Assembly (NCBI GenBank): GCA_002964805.2
Contig: PUDQ02000059.1
Coordinates: 51,130 to 115,129, forward strand
DNA: 64,000 bases
Direction of reading: 5' to 3'
Origin: Trametes villosa
Taxonomy: Eukaryota; Basidiomycota; Agaricomycetes; Polyporales; Polyporaceae
Both the position numbers and the translations under genes were made by a program. Under the pieces are notes generated by a model that saw only the letters and a list, made by a program, of their open reading frames with translations, did no database searches and was not told the DNA's origin. This document shows, piece after piece, positions 63,701 to 64,000 of this stretch (position 1 is the stretch's first letter; every line of letters starts with the position of its first letter).

Positions 63701-64000
63701 GAGTACCGACACTTGATTCCCTTCTCCGTCAAGAAGGAGTGGAATGGAGGAGGGCCTGTGTGTACCCGACCCTGTACTGCCTCTCCACGAATCCTGGCAC
63801 TGAGAATAATCAGAATACATCTACTGCATGACGTAGAGTACGTACCTGCAGCTTGATGTATGCGTCGATAGTGAGTTTCTCCTGCACACGGATATCGAAC
63901 TTGTTGTTGTGTTGTTCCCCCCGTAAGTCGAGGAGATATGCAATCGCAGGACGACCCGGACGGGGCACATCCCAGATCTCCGGAGCATTATCCAGGACCT
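60732..64000 (-). pseudogene. MULE-like DDE transposase gene, multi-exon, 5' end beyond the window, with frame lesions
   Basis: In coding order: WDVPRPGRPAIAYLLDLRGE (63990), GIKCRYSILYCNGVMLCSEH (63710), RMAIQKTRQSVIEGKPCNGR (63460), RLTTISHNVVEDRIVRFFGG (63230), HFRDGRLLIGTMQQQKCDAS (63000), STREILNGRLPEQLHPALGD (62690), TPWIMIDTTFKCVHGDTNQW (Asp codon 62347-62349), KLLAILADGEAAQ (Asp codon 62060-62062), a C-x2-H near 61930, KYWDLVPSDTNALEGSHADD (Glu codon 61536-61538), a helical region (61420-61250) and a Pro/Ser-rich tail to a stop at 60732. The D..D..C-x2-H..E order fits a Mutator-like DDE transposase. Several GT..AG introns are clear, for example with acceptors near 62216 and 63300. Frame changes near 63090, 62470 and 61255 suggest recent decay, or introns I could not resolve. 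Confidence 0.6.

Noticed and set aside
1..64000. CRISPR arrays, operons, riboswitches or an origin of replication
   Set aside because: No spaced identical short repeats or bacterial-type gene clusters occur. The window is eukaryotic with spliceosomal introns.

Overview
The window reads as nuclear DNA of a filamentous basidiomycete, most likely an Agaricomycete. Intact genes are split by introns of about 50-110 nt with GT..AG borders. The mobile elements (Tad1-like LINEs, Plavaka/CACTA-type, KDZ-type and MULE-like transposases) are the mix typical of mushroom-forming fungi. There are no prokaryotic operons and no CRISPR array. Most of the sequence is a graveyard of nested, broken transposons and unassignable relics, with a few well-preserved genes between them.

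Layout. 1-14 kb: a hAT-like transposase fragment, a full ~1-kb TIR element (copy A), an unidentified conserved gene remnant (-), an intact six-exon BAH-PHD gene (-, 4597-6650), a decayed Plavaka transposase (-, 7818-10963) and, divergent from it, a broken gene of unknown family (+) that ends at a fragment of the TIR element. 14-26 kb: almost nothing recognisable. 26-28 kb: an intact six-exon SET-domain H3K9 methyltransferase gene (-, 26147-27683). 28-32 kb: two pieces of a LINE ORF2 (-). 32.5-39.8 kb: a RING-type gene interrupted by a near-full-length Tad1-like LINE (LINE-1, -, 32747-39366) flanked by a 12-bp target duplication. 40 kb: partial TIR copy B. 40.6-44.5 kb: unassigned. 44.5-51.1 kb: a second full-length LINE (LINE-2, +), ending exactly against a C-terminal exon of Y14/RBM8A. 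51.7-52.8 kb: an intact HP1-like chromoshadow gene that lacks the chromodomain core. 53.25-55.03 kb: TIR copies C and D fused as a large inverted repeat. 55.2-57.1 kb: a KDZ transposase relic. 57.2-58.9 kb: the 3' half of a second Plavaka. 59-60.4 kb: two small MITE candidates. 60.7-64 kb: a multi-exon MULE-like transposase (-) running off the window end.

How it fits together. Three chromatin genes (an H3K9me writer, an HP1-like protein and a BAH-PHD reader) lie among elements of the type that heterochromatin normally silences. They are the best-preserved coding sequences here. Both full LINEs look dead or handicapped: LINE-1 has a frameshift between endonuclease and RT, and LINE-2 has Asn in place of the second catalytic Asp of the RT. 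The TIR family (TA-flanked, ~1 kb, with internal tRNA-like A/B-box motifs) is the most repeated unit of the window. Its C/D copies form an inverted pair that could fold into a long hairpin RNA if transcribed.
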